Positions 1 to 11,556 are shown, numbered from the stretch's first letter. The stretch is 64,000 nt of DNA from Roseibium marinum (GCF_002906165.1 NZ_PPCN01000001.1:434001-498000), one strand, 5' to 3'. Notes: generated by a model from the letters alone, not told the origin. A program made the numbers and translations.

Positions 1-1265
<1,265 letters not shown>

Positions 1266-1387
1266 TCACCAATCAGTTTATTTTTATCCCCCCGTTATAC
1301 GGGGTTCCGGCAGGGGTTCAACCGCGCGCGTTCCATAGGCAAGCCAGCAAAGGGATTATGGTGGAAAACCATAAGAATCAGGCGGAT

Positions 1388-2536
1388 TTAAGGGGCCTTT
1401 CCCGCACGGATCAAACTGCCGGCTCCTTCCCGGATTTCGAATATTTCCGCCTCTCGCGGCAAAGCCTCGAAAAGCGCCTCGTCCGTACCCGTCATGAATA
1501 CCTGAACGCCGAGCGAATTCAGCTTGACGAACAGCGCCTCCCGGCGGTCCGGATCGAGATGGGCCGCCACTTCATCCAGCAGCAGCACGGGCGTCATGCC
1601 GGAGAGTTTCGCGGTCAGTTCCGCGTGGGCCAGGATAAGCCCGATCAGGAGCGCCTTCTGCTCGCCGGTCGAGGACTGTGCGGCCGGCATGTTCTTCGCC
1701 GCGTGCAGAACTTTCAGATCGCTCAGATGCGGTCCGTTCAGCGTTCGCCCCGCGGCGCGGTCGCGCGCGCGCCCTTCCCGCAGCATTCGCCGGTAGACAT
1801 CCTCGCGGTCAGCGGCCCTGAGGCCGATCGTTTCGGCCTCGAATGCCCCTTCAAGCGCGACGGAGGCGTGCGGAAAGGGCAGGGCCTCGCCCGCCTGCCC
1901 GGAGATCATCCGGCCAAGCAGGCCGACGGTCTCTCCCCTGGCGATGGACACCGCCGTGCCGAGTTCGGCAACCTGCTGCTCCAGGGCGCCGAGAAAGGAA
2001 TCGGACCCGCCCTGGTCGAGAAGGCGGTTGCGCTGACGCAAGGCGGTTTCGAAGTCGCCGACCCGGCGCCCGTGGGACGGATCGATGGCCAGGGTCAGCC
2101 TGTCGAGAAAGCGGCGCCGGTCGGAGCCGGGCCCGGTGAACAGGCCGTCCATGGCCGGCACGAGCCACAACACCCGCATGTAGTCGAGCAGGCTTTCGGA
2201 GCCGCGCACTTCCGCCCCGTCGATGCGCACCTTGCGCCCGGTGGTTCCGGCAACGAGCCCGGTTCCGATCCGGGTCTCCATCCCGTCGAGCAGCACGCTG
2301 GCGGCAACGCTCCAGCTGCCGTCGCCACCCAGCCGGGCAATGTCGCCGAGCGCGGCCCGGCGCAGTCCGCGGCCGGCGGTCAGAAACGAAATCGCTTCGA
2401 GGATATTGGTCTTGCCGGCGCCGTTGGGGCCCACGAGGGCGATCAGTTTCGCGCCGAGCGGCAGCGCCAGGGTGGCGTAGTTGCGGAAGCCGGTCAGGGA
2501 CAGACGGGTCAGCTGCGCCGTCCTGAACTCTGTCAT
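1388..2536 (-). CDS. recF: DNA replication and repair protein RecF
   Basis: SMC-like ATPase of the RecFOR pathway that helps load RecA at single-strand gaps next to duplex DNA. The 382-residue product has the usual family length. It opens with the RecF hallmark LSLTGFRNY, carries Walker A GPNGAGKTN at about residues 36-44, and a late Walker B segment LLLDEVAAHLD where the two halves of the ATPase meet. It lies 46 bases downstream of dnaN on the same strand and before gyrB, the ancestral bacterial order dnaA-dnaN-recF-gyrB. Co-transcription with dnaN is likely but not shown. Confidence 0.97.
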   Translation of the reverse strand: MTEFRTAQLTRLSLTGFRNYATLALPLGAKLIALVGPNGAGKTNILEAISFLTAGRGLRRAALGDIARLGGDGSWSVAASVLLDGMETRIGTGLVAGTTGRKVRIDGAEVRGSESLLDYMRVLWLVPAMDGLFTGPGSDRRRFLDRLTLAIDPSHGRRVGDFETALRQRNRLLDQGGSDSFLGALEQQVAELGTAVSIARGETVGLLGRMISGQAGEALPFPHASVALEGAFEAETIGLRAADREDVYRRMLREGRARDRAAGRTLNGPHLSDLKVLHAAKNMPAAQSSTGEQKALLIGLILAHAELTAKLSGMTPVLLLDEVAAHLDPDRREALFVKLNSLGVQVFMTGTDEALFEALPREAEIFEIREGAGSLIRAGKAP

Positions 2537-2582
2537 GAACCCACTTCCGCTTTTGAGCCTTCTGTGTTCAAGGCTCCGGTCG

Positions 2583-3701
2583 TCAGACCCGCATCGGCAT
2601 CAGGACAAACAGGCAGTCGTCGACCGTGCTGTCCTGAATGAGTGTCGGCGATCCGGAATCCGCCAGCCGGAACAGGGCGGTGTCGCTGCCGAGCTGGTTG
2701 GCGATGTCGAGCAGGTAACGGGAGTTGAAACCGATTTCCAGCGGCTCGGCGTCAAATTCGACGGCCAGTTCTTCCGTTGCGCTGCCGGAATCGGGATTGT
2801 TGACGGTCAGGACCAGCCTGCCTTCGCTCAGCGCGAGTTTCACGGCGCGGCCGCGTTCGGAGGAGATCGTCGAGACGCGGTCCACGGCTTCCTTGAACTC
2901 GTCCCGGTCGACGCGCATTTCCTTGTCGTTGCCTTGCGGGATCACCCGGCCATAGTCGGGGAAGGTGCCGTCGATCAGTTTTGACGTCAGCACCACGGAT
3001 CCGGTGGTGATCCGGATCTTGGTATCCGACAGTTCGATCTGCACATTGGCTTCCGGGTCTTCCAGGAGTTTCTGCATCTCGCCGACGGTCTTGCGCGGCA
3101 CGATGATGCCCGGCATGCCGGCGGACCCGGAGGGAGCGGGCACTTCGGCCTGCGCCAGACGGTGACCGTCGGTGGCCACGGCGCGGAACTGCGGGCCGCC
3201 CGGCGTGTCCACCGTGTGCAGGTAGATGCCGTTCAGATAGTAGCGCGTCTCTTCCGTGGAGATGGCAAACTGCGTCGTGTCGATCAGCTTGCGGATATCG
3301 GCCGCGGACAGGGAGAAGCCGTGGCTGAAGTCGCCGGCGGTCAGGTCGGGGAAATCCGTCTCCGGCAGGATCTGCAGAGTGAATCTCGAGCGCCCGGCGC
3401 GGATCTCCAGCGTGGCGTTGTCACTTGTCGTTTCCAGGACCACCTGGGAGCCTTCGGGCAGTTTGCGCACGATCTCGTAGAACATGTGTGCCGGAACCGT
3501 GGTGGCTCCCGGCATTTCGATCATGGCGGGCACGGATTCGACGATTTCCAGGTCGAGATCCGTAGCCTTGAGGTTTATCGCACCGCCATCCGCGCGCAAC
3601 AGGACGTTGGACAGGATGGGAATGGTATTCCGGCGCTCGACCACCCGGTGAACATGGGTCAAGGACTTGAGGAGGTCGGTCCGCTCGAGGGTCGCTTTCA
3701 T
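2583..3701 (-). CDS. dnaN: DNA polymerase III sliding clamp, beta subunit
   Basis: Ring-shaped processivity clamp of the replicative polymerase. The chosen ATG gives 372 residues starting MKATLERTDLLKSLTHVHRV, matching the normal N-terminus and length. The open frame extends 38 codons upstream, but that extension is proline and cysteine rich and unlike the family. Three clamp domains are expected from length, and the C-terminus ends with the typical VLMPMRV. A 305-base gap separates it from dnaA upstream, so it may have its own promoter; recF follows after 46 bases. Confidence 0.97.
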   Translation of the reverse strand: MKATLERTDLLKSLTHVHRVVERRNTIPILSNVLLRADGGAINLKATDLDLEIVESVPAMIEMPGATTVPAHMFYEIVRKLPEGSQVVLETTSDNATLEIRAGRSRFTLQILPETDFPDLTAGDFSHGFSLSAADIRKLIDTTQFAISTEETRYYLNGIYLHTVDTPGGPQFRAVATDGHRLAQAEVPAPSGSAGMPGIIVPRKTVGEMQKLLEDPEANVQIELSDTKIRITTGSVVLTSKLIDGTFPDYGRVIPQGNDKEMRVDRDEFKEAVDRVSTISSERGRAVKLALSEGRLVLTVNNPDSGSATEELAVEFDAEPLEIGFNSRYLLDIANQLGSDTALFRLADSGSPTLIQDSTVDDCLFVLMPMRV

Positions 3702-4006
3702 ACACTCGTTCCGTACTCGTGAAACGCCGGGCAGGGCTGCCTGGCAAAACTGGACAATTGGGCTCCGGTTGGGAGCGGGGTGGAAGACACTGCCCTTAAC
3801 CGGGTTCAAAAGCAAGGGGCCGTCCGGTCCGAACGCCCCCTATTTTGGTGGAATATCAGGCATTCAAAATCTGAAACCGGTCGGCTTCTCGGCTTTCCCG
3901 CGCGCTCGCATGAAAACAGGTTAATCCAGACTGTCCCGCGTTCGCAAGAGCGCGGTCAGGTTGCCCGTTTCAAGGTATTCGGGCAACCTGTCTGCGTACT
4001 GCCGGC
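3702..4006. other. dnaA-dnaN intergenic region (305 bases)
   Basis: No gene is supported here. The stretch holds a 10-bp inverted repeat just after the dnaA stop (listed separately) and presumably the dnaN promoter. I could not pick out a convincing -35/-10 pair or DnaA boxes. Confidence 0.5.
3958..3989 (-). terminator. Hairpin downstream of dnaA
   Basis: Perfect 10-bp inverted repeat AGGTTGCCCG / CGGGCAACCT (3958-3967 and 3980-3989) with a 12-base loop, starting 17 bases past the dnaA stop codon. There is no U-run on the dnaA strand, so it may stabilise or process the mRNA 3' end rather than act as a classical intrinsic terminator. Confidence 0.45.
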
Positions 4007-5470
4007 CTAGGCGTCGAGCATGCGTTTCAGCAGCTCGAGTTCCTGCGCAAGAGCGTAGTCCCCCCGGGCCAGTTCCTCGATTTTCCGCACCGCGTGCAAA
4101 ACTGTGGTGTGGTCCCTGTTGCCGAACCGGCGGCCGATTTCCGGCAGCGAGCGCGGCGTCATCACCTTGGCGAGGTACATGGCAATCTGACGCGGGCGGA
4201 CGATGGTCCGGGTTCTGCGTGCCGACAGCAGGTCCGCCTTGGTGACGTTATAGTGCTTGGAGACCACCCGTTGGATGTCCTCGATTTTCACCCGGCGCGG
4301 TTCGCTGGAACGGACCAGATCGCGAAGGGTCAACTCCGCCATTTCCTGGGTGATCGGCTGGTTGGTCAGCTGATTGTGGGCGATCAGTCGGTTCAGGGCG
4401 CCTTCCAGGTCGCGGCCGGAGGAGGCGACGTGACGGGCCACATAGTCAAGGACGCCTTCCGGCACCTCGAATTGCGGATAGGTTTTGCGGGCGGCTGCCA
4501 CGCGCGAGTTCAAGATGCTGCGGCGCAGGACGAAATCCGGCTCCTGTATGCCCACCACGAGGCCGCCGGAAAGACGGGAACGGACCCGGTCGTCCAGAGT
4601 ATCCAGTTCCGAGGGAGCGCGGTCAGCTGCAACGATCACCTGGCGTGCGCCGTCGATCAGGGCATTGAGGGTATGGCAGAACTCCTGCTGAACCTGTTTG
4701 CCGTGCAGGAACTGCATGTCATCGATCAAGAGCAGGTCGATGGTACGCAAGGTGTCCTTGAAGGCCAGCGCCGACTGGGACTTCAGGGCCGCGACAAATT
4801 TGTACATGAAGTGCTCGGCGGTCAGGTAGAGCACCTTCCGGCCGCCTGCCCGTGCCTTCGCGGCGACAGCCTGCATCAGATGGGTTTTGCCGAGACCGAC
4901 GGCGGCATGCATGTAAAGCGGGTTGAAGGTGACTGATCCGCCCGAGGCAACCTGCCGGGCCGCGGCCAGCGCAAGATTGTTGGATTCACCCTCGACAAAG
5001 GTGTCGAACGTATATTTCGGATCGAGCGAGGCTCCCTGCAGGACGTCGCGAGGCGTGTCGGCGCCTGTGTCGCCGCGGCCCAGGGCCGCGGTCGCCGCTT
5101 GTGCACGGGTCACCTGGGAGGCTTCCGCCAGCCCATCGGCCGCCGCCGGTTTTGAACCGGACGACAGGGCAAGGTTCGGCTGGGATACCGGCGCCTGACG
5201 GGGCCGGATGGCCCCGCGGACCGTCAGCTCGATGCGGTGCACATTATCGCATTCACGCTGCCACAGTCCCATCAGCTGATCGTTGTAATTATTCTGGATC
5301 CACTGTTTGAGAAATCGGGTGGGAACGGACAAGCGCACAGTGCCGTCCTGATGTTCCTCCAGATCTACGCGTGCAAACCAGCTGGTAAAGACGTCATCGC
5401 CCAATTGCGCACGAAGATGTTTCTTAACGCGCTTCCATTGTTCCGAGCCGCCTGCCTCCTGAACCTGCAT
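4007..5470 (-). CDS. dnaA: Chromosomal replication initiator protein DnaA
   Basis: AAA+ initiator that binds DnaA boxes and melts the origin. The 487-residue protein has domain I with [21 protein letters not shown] (about residues 12-32), a low-complexity linker around 90-145, and the AAA+ domain beginning at [13 protein letters not shown]. Walker A is [10 protein letters not shown] near 189 and Walker B is [10 protein letters not shown]. The DNA-binding domain IV has the DnaA signature [14 protein letters not shown]. The ATG at 5468-5470 has a strong AGGAGG eight bases upstream. The A in the first Walker A position is common in rhizobial DnaA. Confidence 0.98.
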   Translation of the reverse strand: MQVQEAGGSEQWKRVKKHLRAQLGDDVFTSWFARVDLEEHQDGTVRLSVPTRFLKQWIQNNYNDQLMGLWQRECDNVHRIELTVRGAIRPRQAPVSQPNLALSSGSKPAAADGLAEASQVTRAQAATAALGRGDTGADTPRDVLQGASLDPKYTFDTFVEGESNNLALAAARQVASGGSVTFNPLYMHAAVGLGKTHLMQAVAAKARAGGRKVLYLTAEHFMYKFVAALKSQSALAFKDTLRTIDLLLIDDMQFLHGKQVQQEFCHTLNALIDGARQVIVAADRAPSELDTLDDRVRSRLSGGLVVGIQEPDFVLRRSILNSRVAAARKTYPQFEVPEGVLDYVARHVASSGRDLEGALNRLIAHNQLTNQPITQEMAELTLRDLVRSSEPRRVKIEDIQRVVSKHYNVTKADLLSARRTRTIVRPRQIAMYLAKVMTPRSLPEIGRRFGNRDHTTVLHAVRKIEELARGDYALAQELELLKRMLDA

Positions 5471-5533
5471 GTTATCTGCCTCCTGTATTCGGTGAAGAAC
5501 CGTCCGCCACAGCCGTTCTTCTACCTACGCCTT

Positions 5534-5569
5534 GCCGCTTTTGCGGCATTATGTTGTCCCTTTTGGGAC
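5534..5569 (-). promoter_or_regulatory. dnaA: Two small hairpins in the dnaA leader
   Basis: Two short perfect stems lie 64-99 bases upstream of the dnaA start: GCCGC-TTTT-GCGGC (5534-5547) and GTCCC-TTTT-GGGAC (5556-5569). They sit between the rhodanese stop and dnaA on the same strand, so they could be the 3' end of the rhodanese mRNA or part of the dnaA leader. No function can be assigned from sequence. Confidence 0.35.
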
Positions 5570-5627
5570 GGTTTTATTGTTGGCGGCGGGAAATCTCCCG
5601 TCGCCCTGTCCCGTCAAATGCGGGTAT

Positions 5628-6068
5628 CTAATTTTGAATCCAGGGCAGTCCGGCCGCCTTCCACCCGGACCTGATACCGCGATGGCCTTCTGCATCGAGC
5701 GGGCCTTCGAAACCATCGGAAATATTGAAGCACTGGGTGTAGCCGGCCTCAGTCAGGGCTATCGCCGCCGCCTGGCTCCGGGCACCGGAGCGGCAGAGAA
5801 AATAGATTGGCGCGCTTTGGTCAAGTCCTTTTTTGACCAGAAGGTCGGAAACTGTCGCCGTGAATTCCGGATCGGGTCCGGAGGACGGGAAGCTCTGCCA
5901 TTCTACAAGGAGTGGTTCTTTCCCGATCGGACGTAAGTCGGGCAGGCCGACAAAGGCCCATTCCGCTTGCGTGCGCACATCCACAAGGGTCGCGTCCTGC
6001 GTGTTGGACAGCTCGGTGAAAGCCTCCAACGCTTCGACGTTTCCAGCGTAGCCACCCACAAAATGCAC
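5628..6068 (-). CDS. Rhodanese-like domain protein
   Basis: Single-domain rhodanese of 146 residues, probably a cytosolic sulfurtransferase or persulfide carrier. The rhodanese fold is visible: DATLVDVRTQAEWAFVGLPDL near residues 26-46 and the active-site loop CRSGARS near 92-98, with the catalytic Cys at its start. The start codon is GTG (6066-6068), supported by AAGGGGG five bases upstream. It lies upstream of dnaA on the same strand with a 157-base gap, an arrangement seen in other alphaproteobacteria. The physiological sulfur donor and acceptor are unknown. Confidence 0.88.
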   Translation of the reverse strand: MHFVGGYAGNVEALEAFTELSNTQDATLVDVRTQAEWAFVGLPDLRPIGKEPLLVEWQSFPSSGPDPEFTATVSDLLVKKGLDQSAPIYFLCRSGARSQAAAIALTEAGYTQCFNISDGFEGPLDAEGHRGIRSGWKAAGLPWIQN

Positions 6069-6660
6069 TATTGCCCCCTTACAATAGCCGAGAGCTATTG
6101 ATTTAAAGAAAAAACAAAATTTTCGGAAAGAAGATCGGGCCTGAGCCTAAGCTAGGCGCCGTGGGTGCTGAATAAACTAATGTATTCATCCAGAGGTCTG
6201 GGGACCGAGTGCTTAGGTTTGTATTTGAGAGACTTATGCATTGTTGATCCAAGCACCATTTTTGAGTTGTCCGCTGGTCTTTCCCCGCCAGCCGTTTGTT
6301 AATATACAGACAGCGCCCGGCGGAGCAACAGCGCGTTTTGGCGAATACGGGAAGTTACCTGTTTCTGCCCCAACGTCACAGAAATCTGGCCGGCTGTGGG
6401 CGACGGAACAAATGCTTTTTGCCCCAATGACTTTTGCCTCCGAGACGGCCTGTCATAATGCAAAAACAACAATTTTTAAAAAAAAATTGGCACGCATACC
6501 TTGACTCGTATCGAATCCGGTTTGAGCGGCTTCCTCAATCTCTACATGTACATAAGGCATTGGAAATGTGTGGTAATCCATGACAGCATTTTGGGGGGCT
6601 GAAATGCCGGAAATGCGCGCTCAGGTTGTCTGCGCGCGTCATCCACAAAATTACACGGCT
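6069..6660. other. Long intergenic region between rpsT and the rhodanese/dnaA genes
   Basis: About 590 bases without a supported gene. It is more AT-rich than its surroundings, with a run of A and T at about 6457-6488, and has one near-match to a DnaA box (TCATCCACA at 6639-6647, one mismatch to TTATCCACA). It must hold the promoter of the rhodanese/dnaA genes. An origin role is possible because of its place next to dnaA, but a single weak box is not enough to call one. Confidence 0.4.
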
Positions 6661-6693
6661 AAAAAAAACCCGGCACGCTGGCCGGGTCTTTTT
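6661..6693 (-). terminator. rpsT: Intrinsic terminator of rpsT
   Basis: Perfect 7-bp stem ACCCGGC / GCCGGGT (6668-6674, 6681-6687) with a six-base loop. On the minus strand it is followed by eight U residues (the A-run 6661-6668), 20 bases after the rpsT stop codon. This is a classical Rho-independent terminator. Confidence 0.9.
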
Positions 6694-6713
6694 GACGGTC
6701 ATGTGACGGAGTG

Positions 6714-6980
6714 TTACGCGCCGAGTGCCTTGATGCGGGCATTGAGACGGGAAACCTTCCGGGACGCCGTGTTGGCGTGCAGAACGCCTTTTGACGCGGC
6801 GCGCATGAGTTCCGGCTGTGCGGCCTTGAAAGCTTCGCTGGCAGCGCTCTGATCGCCGGAAGCAATTGCTTCTTCAACCTGGCGCAGGTAGGTGCGCATG
6901 CGGCTCCGGCGGGCTTTGTTCGTGGCCGTCCGGCGGGCAATCTTTCGGGCCGCCTTCTTGGCCGATGGTGTGTTGGCCAT
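6714..6980 (-). CDS. rpsT: 30S ribosomal protein S20
   Basis: Primary binder of 16S rRNA in the small ribosomal subunit. The 88-residue, highly basic product starts [26 protein letters not shown] and ends in [11 protein letters not shown], with the helical, Lys/Arg-rich composition of S20. It is monocistronic, with a strong terminator directly downstream. Its position upstream of dnaA is conserved across alphaproteobacteria. Confidence 0.97.
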   Translation of the reverse strand: MANTPSAKKAARKIARRTATNKARRSRMRTYLRQVEEAIASGDQSAASEAFKAAQPELMRAASKGVLHANTASRKVSRLNARIKALGA

Positions 6981-7158
6981 GGGCTCTATCCTGATCGGTA
7001 TTTTGGGACTGGTGTCCGGTGGCGATCGGGACCGAAACGCAAGGGCGGCAAGACCCGATCAAAACAACAACGGCGGCGAAAGTCCGCCACCGGTTGGGCG
7101 CAGCTTATAATGGCGGTTAGGTCCGCCGTCAACGGCTTTATCGTTGAAACCGGCAAGA

Positions 7159-7932
7159 TTATTTGTTCCGGAACTGAGGCGTCCGTTTCTCGGTAAAGGC
7201 GCTCATGCCTTCCTTCTGATCCTCAAGCGCGAACATCGCCTGGAACACACGGCGTTCGAATCGGATGCCTTCCGACAATGTGGTCTCATACGCCCGATCG
7301 ACACTTTCCTTGGCCATCATGACGACCGGCAGCGAGAAGTCGGCTATCTTATCGGCGGCTTTAAGCGCTTCCTCGATCAGGTTGTCCGCCGGCACGATCC
7401 TGCTGACCAGTCCGCTGCGCTCGGCTTCCTGCGCGTCCATCATGCGCCCGGTCAGCACCATTTCCATGGCTTTCGACTTGCCGACGAAGCGTGTCAGCCG
7501 TTGTGTGCCGCCGGCGCCGGGAATGACGCCAAGGGTAATTTCCGGCTGGCCGAATTTGGCGGTGTCCGCAGCGATGATGAAATCGCACAGCATGGCAAGT
7601 TCGCAGCCTCCGCCCAGGGCATAGCCGGCAACGGCGGCAATGATCGGCTTGCGGTTCCGCGATACCCTGTCGAACGGCGTGATCAGATCGTTCTGGTAGG
7701 CGGAGGAGAAATCATGCGGCTGCATTTCCTTGATGTCCGCACCGGCGGCGAAAGCCTTTTCCGATCCGGTGATCACGACGCAACCGACCCGCTCATCCGC
7801 GTCGAACCCGTCCAGGGCCTTGCCGAGTTCCCTGATCAGGGCGGCATTCAGCGCGTTCAAGGCTTTTGGACGGTCCAGAGTGATCAGTCCGACCTTGCCG
7901 CGTTTTTCAACGCGGATGTTCTCATATCCCAT
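7159..7932 (-). CDS. Enoyl-CoA hydratase
   Basis: Crotonase-family hydratase that adds water to 2-trans-enoyl-CoA in fatty-acid beta-oxidation. The ATG at 7930-7932 gives 257 residues, starting [28 protein letters not shown], and is preceded by a GGAG site; a longer open frame upstream lacks family character. The oxyanion-hole segments [11 protein letters not shown] and [16 protein letters not shown] are present. Two catalytic glutamates are expected, in the CELAMLCD region and in the segment [20 protein letters not shown]. It follows mutM on the same strand by about 100 bases; this mutM-echA-rpsT-dnaA order is common in rhizobia. Confidence 0.92.
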   Translation of the reverse strand: MGYENIRVEKRGKVGLITLDRPKALNALNAALIRELGKALDGFDADERVGCVVITGSEKAFAAGADIKEMQPHDFSSAYQNDLITPFDRVSRNRKPIIAAVAGYALGGGCELAMLCDFIIAADTAKFGQPEITLGVIPGAGGTQRLTRFVGKSKAMEMVLTGRMMDAQEAERSGLVSRIVPADNLIEEALKAADKIADFSLPVVMMAKESVDRAYETTLSEGIRFERRVFQAMFALEDQKEGMSAFTEKRTPQFRNK

Positions 7933-8032
7933 ATCACCCGCTCCTGTGCCGGGATGTGTCAAAGCTACGGGCCATGCGTAGCCGACCTGAGGCTGGTCTG
8001 GCAAGGCTGGCTCTTCGGCTACCGGCCAATCC

Positions 8033-8926
8033 TTATGCCTGACAGGAAGGGCAATAAAATGTCGATCGCCCGGATTGCACCATCCGGGCGACCGTTCCTG
8101 GACAGCCCGGCGTCCTGCAGGCTTCGCCCTCCCGGTCGTATACGGCAAAGGAATGCTGAAAATAGCCGAGCGTGCCGTCGGTCTGCGTATGGTCCTTCAG
8201 GGAAGAGCCACCCGCCTTGATGGCCTCTTCGAGGATCGCCCGGATGTTCGTGGCAAGCAGGTCGGCCTTCTTTGCCGGCCGGCCGGATTTTGTCGCAAGC
8301 ATGCCGGCGGGGAGTTGCGGGCCGAGGCCTGTCCGCCACAAGGCCTCGCAGACATAGATATTGCCGAGACCGGCGATGAACTTCTGGTTCAAAAGGGCGG
8401 CCTTGAGGGGCATCTTGCGCCCCGCGAACAGCCGCGCCAGGGTTGCCCCGCTCAACTCATTGCCGAGCGGCTCCAGCCCGAGATCCTTGAAATAGGGATG
8501 CACGGCCAGTTGCTGCCGGGACACAAGATCCATGAAGCCGAAGCGGCGCGGATCGTTATAGACGATGCGCGCTGCGGGTCCCGCCGCTGTTTCCAGATGG
8601 AACACCACATGGTCGTGCTTCGGATTCTTGCCGCGCGGATGGGCGAACCGGCCCGGAAGATCCTCCTCGAGGCCGGCTTCGATCCGGAATGATCCCGACA
8701 TACCCAGATGCATGACCAGCACGTCGCCGCTGTCGATGTCCGCAAGCAGATATTTCGACCGGCGGGAGAGCGCAGTCACCCGGCACCCGGTCAGCCGGTC
8801 TGAAAAGCCGGACGGAAACGCAAAGCGCAGGTCCGGGCGGTTCTGCTCGACCCGCGCAATGAGCGCACGTTCGAAGGTCGGCGCGAGGCCCCGCTTGACG
8901 GTTTCGACTTCCGGCAGTTCAGGCAT
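8033..8926 (-). CDS. mutM: Formamidopyrimidine-DNA glycosylase (Fpg)
   Basis: Bifunctional glycosylase/AP lyase removing 8-oxoguanine and formamidopyrimidines. The 297-residue protein starts [14 protein letters not shown], so the catalytic Pro2 and Glu3 are present after Met removal. Lys60 equivalent lies in [10 protein letters not shown]. The helix-two-turn-helix segment [20 protein letters not shown] is near 180-199. A C-terminal zinc finger, CRTPGC then FYCPSCQA, binds Zn with four cysteines. It diverges from ubiE across a 239-base region. Confidence 0.97.
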   Translation of the reverse strand: MPELPEVETVKRGLAPTFERALIARVEQNRPDLRFAFPSGFSDRLTGCRVTALSRRSKYLLADIDSGDVLVMHLGMSGSFRIEAGLEEDLPGRFAHPRGKNPKHDHVVFHLETAAGPAARIVYNDPRRFGFMDLVSRQQLAVHPYFKDLGLEPLGNELSGATLARLFAGRKMPLKAALLNQKFIAGLGNIYVCEALWRTGLGPQLPAGMLATKSGRPAKKADLLATNIRAILEEAIKAGGSSLKDHTQTDGTLGYFQHSFAVYDREGEACRTPGCPGTVARMVQSGRSTFYCPSCQA

Positions 8927-9165
8927 ACGAAGCTTCTCGTGGTTGGCTGTCTGTGTTCATCGGATCGCAGATAAGTTGCTCTCAGGGTCTGGTTTCAGTT
9001 TCCGTTGCGCGCTATAGGCCTGCGTCATATGGCTTTTCGATCCTGACGAAGATAGCGCTTTGCAGGGGCTTGTACTATGGTCCGGCGCACTTTGACGAGA
9101 GACAGATCCCGCACCAGCATTTCGCGTTCACAGCAACGCGGAAAAGTTGACCTTGGAGGCGCTTC

Positions 9166-9969
9166 ATGACGCAGCAGGCACACGGGCAAACCGGCGGATC
9201 CAGCCGTTCGCCGGAAGACATGCCGACCAGCTTCGGCTTCACCAGGGTTGACGAGGGCCGCAAACAGGCCCTGGTGGACGATGTCTTTCACAAGGTCGCC
9301 GAGCGTTACGACCTGATGAACGATCTGATGTCCGGCGGCTTCCACAGGGTGTGGAAAGACGCGATGGTCTCGTATCTTGCGCCGCCGAAATCGGGTGGCA
9401 GAGGCTGGCGTCTTCTCGATGTGGCCGGCGGCACCGGCGATATCGCCACAAGGGTCGTGCGCCGGTCGGGCGAAACGGTCGAGGCCGTCGTCTGCGACAT
9501 CAACGAATCCATGCTGGGCGTCGGCCGTGACCGGGCCGAAAAGGCCGGTCTCTCCGATCTGATCACCTTTTCACAGGGCAACGCGGAAGAGCTGCCGTAT
9601 CCCGACAGGAGCTTCGATGCCTACACGATTGCCTTCGGCATTCGCAACGTGCCGGACATCCCCAAGGCGCTCGGCGAGGCGTATCGTGTTCTGAAGCGGG
9701 GAGGGCGGTTCCTCTGCCTGGAGTTTTCGGAAGTCGAGGTCCCGCTTCTCGACAAGGCCTATGACGCCTTTTCCTTCAAGGCGATTCCCGCGATAGGCAA
9801 GATGGTGACCGGAGACGGCGATCCTTATCAGTATCTGGTGGAATCGATCCGCAACTTCCCGAACCAGGAGCGTTTTGCCGAGATGATCCGCGAGGCCGGG
9901 TTCGAGCGGGTCGGGTACCGCAACTATTCCGGCGGCATCGCCGCCCTGCATACCGGCTGGAAACTCTGA
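9166..9969 (+). CDS. ubiE: Ubiquinone/menaquinone biosynthesis C-methyltransferase UbiE
   Basis: SAM-dependent C-methyltransferase of ubiquinone synthesis. The 267-residue protein has the UbiE/COQ5 signature: [28 protein letters not shown] near residues 40-66, SAM-binding [15 protein letters not shown], and downstream [25 protein letters not shown] serine/glutamine-rich extension of about 20 residues precedes the conserved part. It is translated just ahead of ubiB, with only three bases between the stop and the next start, so the two form an operon. Confidence 0.97.
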   Translation: MTQQAHGQTGGSSRSPEDMPTSFGFTRVDEGRKQALVDDVFHKVAERYDLMNDLMSGGFHRVWKDAMVSYLAPPKSGGRGWRLLDVAGGTGDIATRVVRRSGETVEAVVCDINESMLGVGRDRAEKAGLSDLITFSQGNAEELPYPDRSFDAYTIAFGIRNVPDIPKALGEAYRVLKRGGRFLCLEFSEVEVPLLDKAYDAFSFKAIPAIGKMVTGDGDPYQYLVESIRNFPNQERFAEMIREAGFERVGYRNYSGGIAALHTGWKL

Positions 9970-9972
9970 TAG

Positions 9973-11556
9973 ATGGCGCTTCCGGTCATGCCTTTCTTCC
10001 GTCTGGTGCGGGCGGGATTTGTAATGGCGCGCGAGGGCGTGTTCGGCCTGGTCTCGCTTCCCGACCTGCCGGCGGGGCCCAGGTTCGTCATCGCTTCTGC
10101 GCGGCTGCTGGAGCGCCGGGCGGTCAGGAGCAAAAGCGCGGATCTGCGCCTCTCGGACGCCCTTAACAGGCTGGGCCCTTCCTACGTCAAGCTCGGCCAG
10201 TTCCTTGCGACCCGCGCGGATGTGGTCGGCAAGGATGCCGCCCGCGAGCTGTCGGCGCTGCAGGACAGGCTGCCCGCCTTCGATCACGATGCCGCCCGCA
10301 ACGCCGTTTCCGAACAGCTGGGTCAGCCGGTGGAGGAGATCTTTACCGAGTTCGCAGAAGCGGTCGCGGCCGCATCCATCGCGCAGGTGCATCCCGCCGT
10401 GATCCGCGACAGGGACGGTGTGGAGCGGAAAGTCGCGGTCAAGATCCTGCGTCCCGGTGTCGCCCGCCGGTTCCAGCGGGACCTGGAAAGCTTTTATCTG
10501 GTCGCGCGCCTGGCCGAACGGTTCCATGCCCCCTCCCGCCGCCTCAGGCCCGTTGCCGTCATCGACACGCTGGCGCAATCCGTCGCCATGGAGATGGATT
10601 TCCGTCTCGAGGCGGCGGCCTTGTCGGAAATGGCTGAAAATACCGCCGAGGACCCGGGCTTCCGGGTGCCCGGCGTCGAATGGCTGCGCACCGCCAAGGG
10701 CGTGCTCACCATGGAGTGGATCGACGGCCGCAAGATGTCGGACGTCGAGGGCATGCGCGAAGACGGCCATGACCTGGAAGCGCTGGGCGCTGCGGTCATC
10801 CAGAGCTTCCTGCGCCACACGCTGCGGGACGGCTTTTTCCACGCGGACATGCACCAGGGCAATCTGTTCGTGCAGGCCGACGGCACACTTGTCGCCGTCG
10901 ATTTCGGCATCGTCGGCCGCCTGAACAAGCGCGAGCGCCGCTTTCTGGCGGAGATCCTGTTCGGCTTCATCACCCGCAACTACAAGCGGGTCGCGGAAGT
11001 GCATTTCGAGGCCGGATACGTGCCGGCCCATCAGGATGTCGATATGTTCGCCCAGGCGATCCGCGCCATCGGTGAGCCGATCCACGGGCACGACGCCAGC
11101 GAGATATCCATGGCCCGGCTGCTCACCCAGCTGTTCGAGGTCACCGAACTCTTCGAAATGCGCACCCAGACCCAGCTGCTCATGCTGCAAAAGACCATGG
11201 TCGTGGTCGAAGGCGTGGCCCGCTCGCTCAATCCGAACCTCGACATGTGGCGAACAGCCGAGCCGGTCGTGGGAACCTGGATCAGGGAAAATCTCGGCCC
11301 GGCGGGCAAGCTCCGCGACGCGGGCGACGCCCTTTCCGCGCTGGCCCGGATCGCCAACGACATGCCGATGTTCGCCGACAGGGTCGGCCGCATGTCGGAA
11401 GAACTGGAAAAGATGACCGCTCGCGGTCTTCGTTTCGACCGGGAAACGGCCGAAGCCATCGGCAAGGCGGAAGCGCGCCACACCCGCTCGGGCCGGATCG
11501 CGCTGTGGGTTATCGCCCTGTCGCTGGGCGCCATCGCCGTGCATATGATCTTTTGA
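9973..11556 (+). CDS. ubiB: Ubiquinone biosynthesis accessory kinase-like protein UbiB
   Basis: ABC1/ADCK atypical kinase-like ATPase needed for ubiquinone synthesis at the inner membrane. The 527-residue protein has the KxGQ motif in YVKLGQFLATRADVV, the Ala-rich loop AAASIAQVHPAV, a kinase-like catalytic segment FFHADMHQGNLFV, and a metal-binding VDFGIVG. A hydrophobic C-terminal segment, IALWVIALSLGAIAVHMIF, is a likely membrane anchor, as in E. coli UbiB. It follows ubiE by three bases and converges on the aminotransferase gene. Confidence 0.96.
   Translation: MALPVMPFFRLVRAGFVMAREGVFGLVSLPDLPAGPRFVIASARLLERRAVRSKSADLRLSDALNRLGPSYVKLGQFLATRADVVGKDAARELSALQDRLPAFDHDAARNAVSEQLGQPVEEIFTEFAEAVAAASIAQVHPAVIRDRDGVERKVAVKILRPGVARRFQRDLESFYLVARLAERFHAPSRRLRPVAVIDTLAQSVAMEMDFRLEAAALSEMAENTAEDPGFRVPGVEWLRTAKGVLTMEWIDGRKMSDVEGMREDGHDLEALGAAVIQSFLRHTLRDGFFHADMHQGNLFVQADGTLVAVDFGIVGRLNKRERRFLAEILFGFITRNYKRVAEVHFEAGYVPAHQDVDMFAQAIRAIGEPIHGHDASEISMARLLTQLFEVTELFEMRTQTQLLMLQKTMVVVEGVARSLNPNLDMWRTAEPVVGTWIRENLGPAGKLRDAGDALSALARIANDMPMFADRVGRMSEELEKMTARGLRFDRETAEAIGKAEARHTRSGRIALWVIALSLGAIAVHMIF

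Noticed and set aside
6069..6660. Replication origin call at the rpsT-dnaA gap
   Set aside because: Only one near-match to a DnaA box; insufficient to annotate as oriC, kept as a finding for checking.
9571..11544. 657-codon minus-strand frame opposite ubiE-ubiB
   Set aside because: Mirror of the real ubiE and ubiB coding frames; composition rich in His/Gln/Arg/Gly without any motif.
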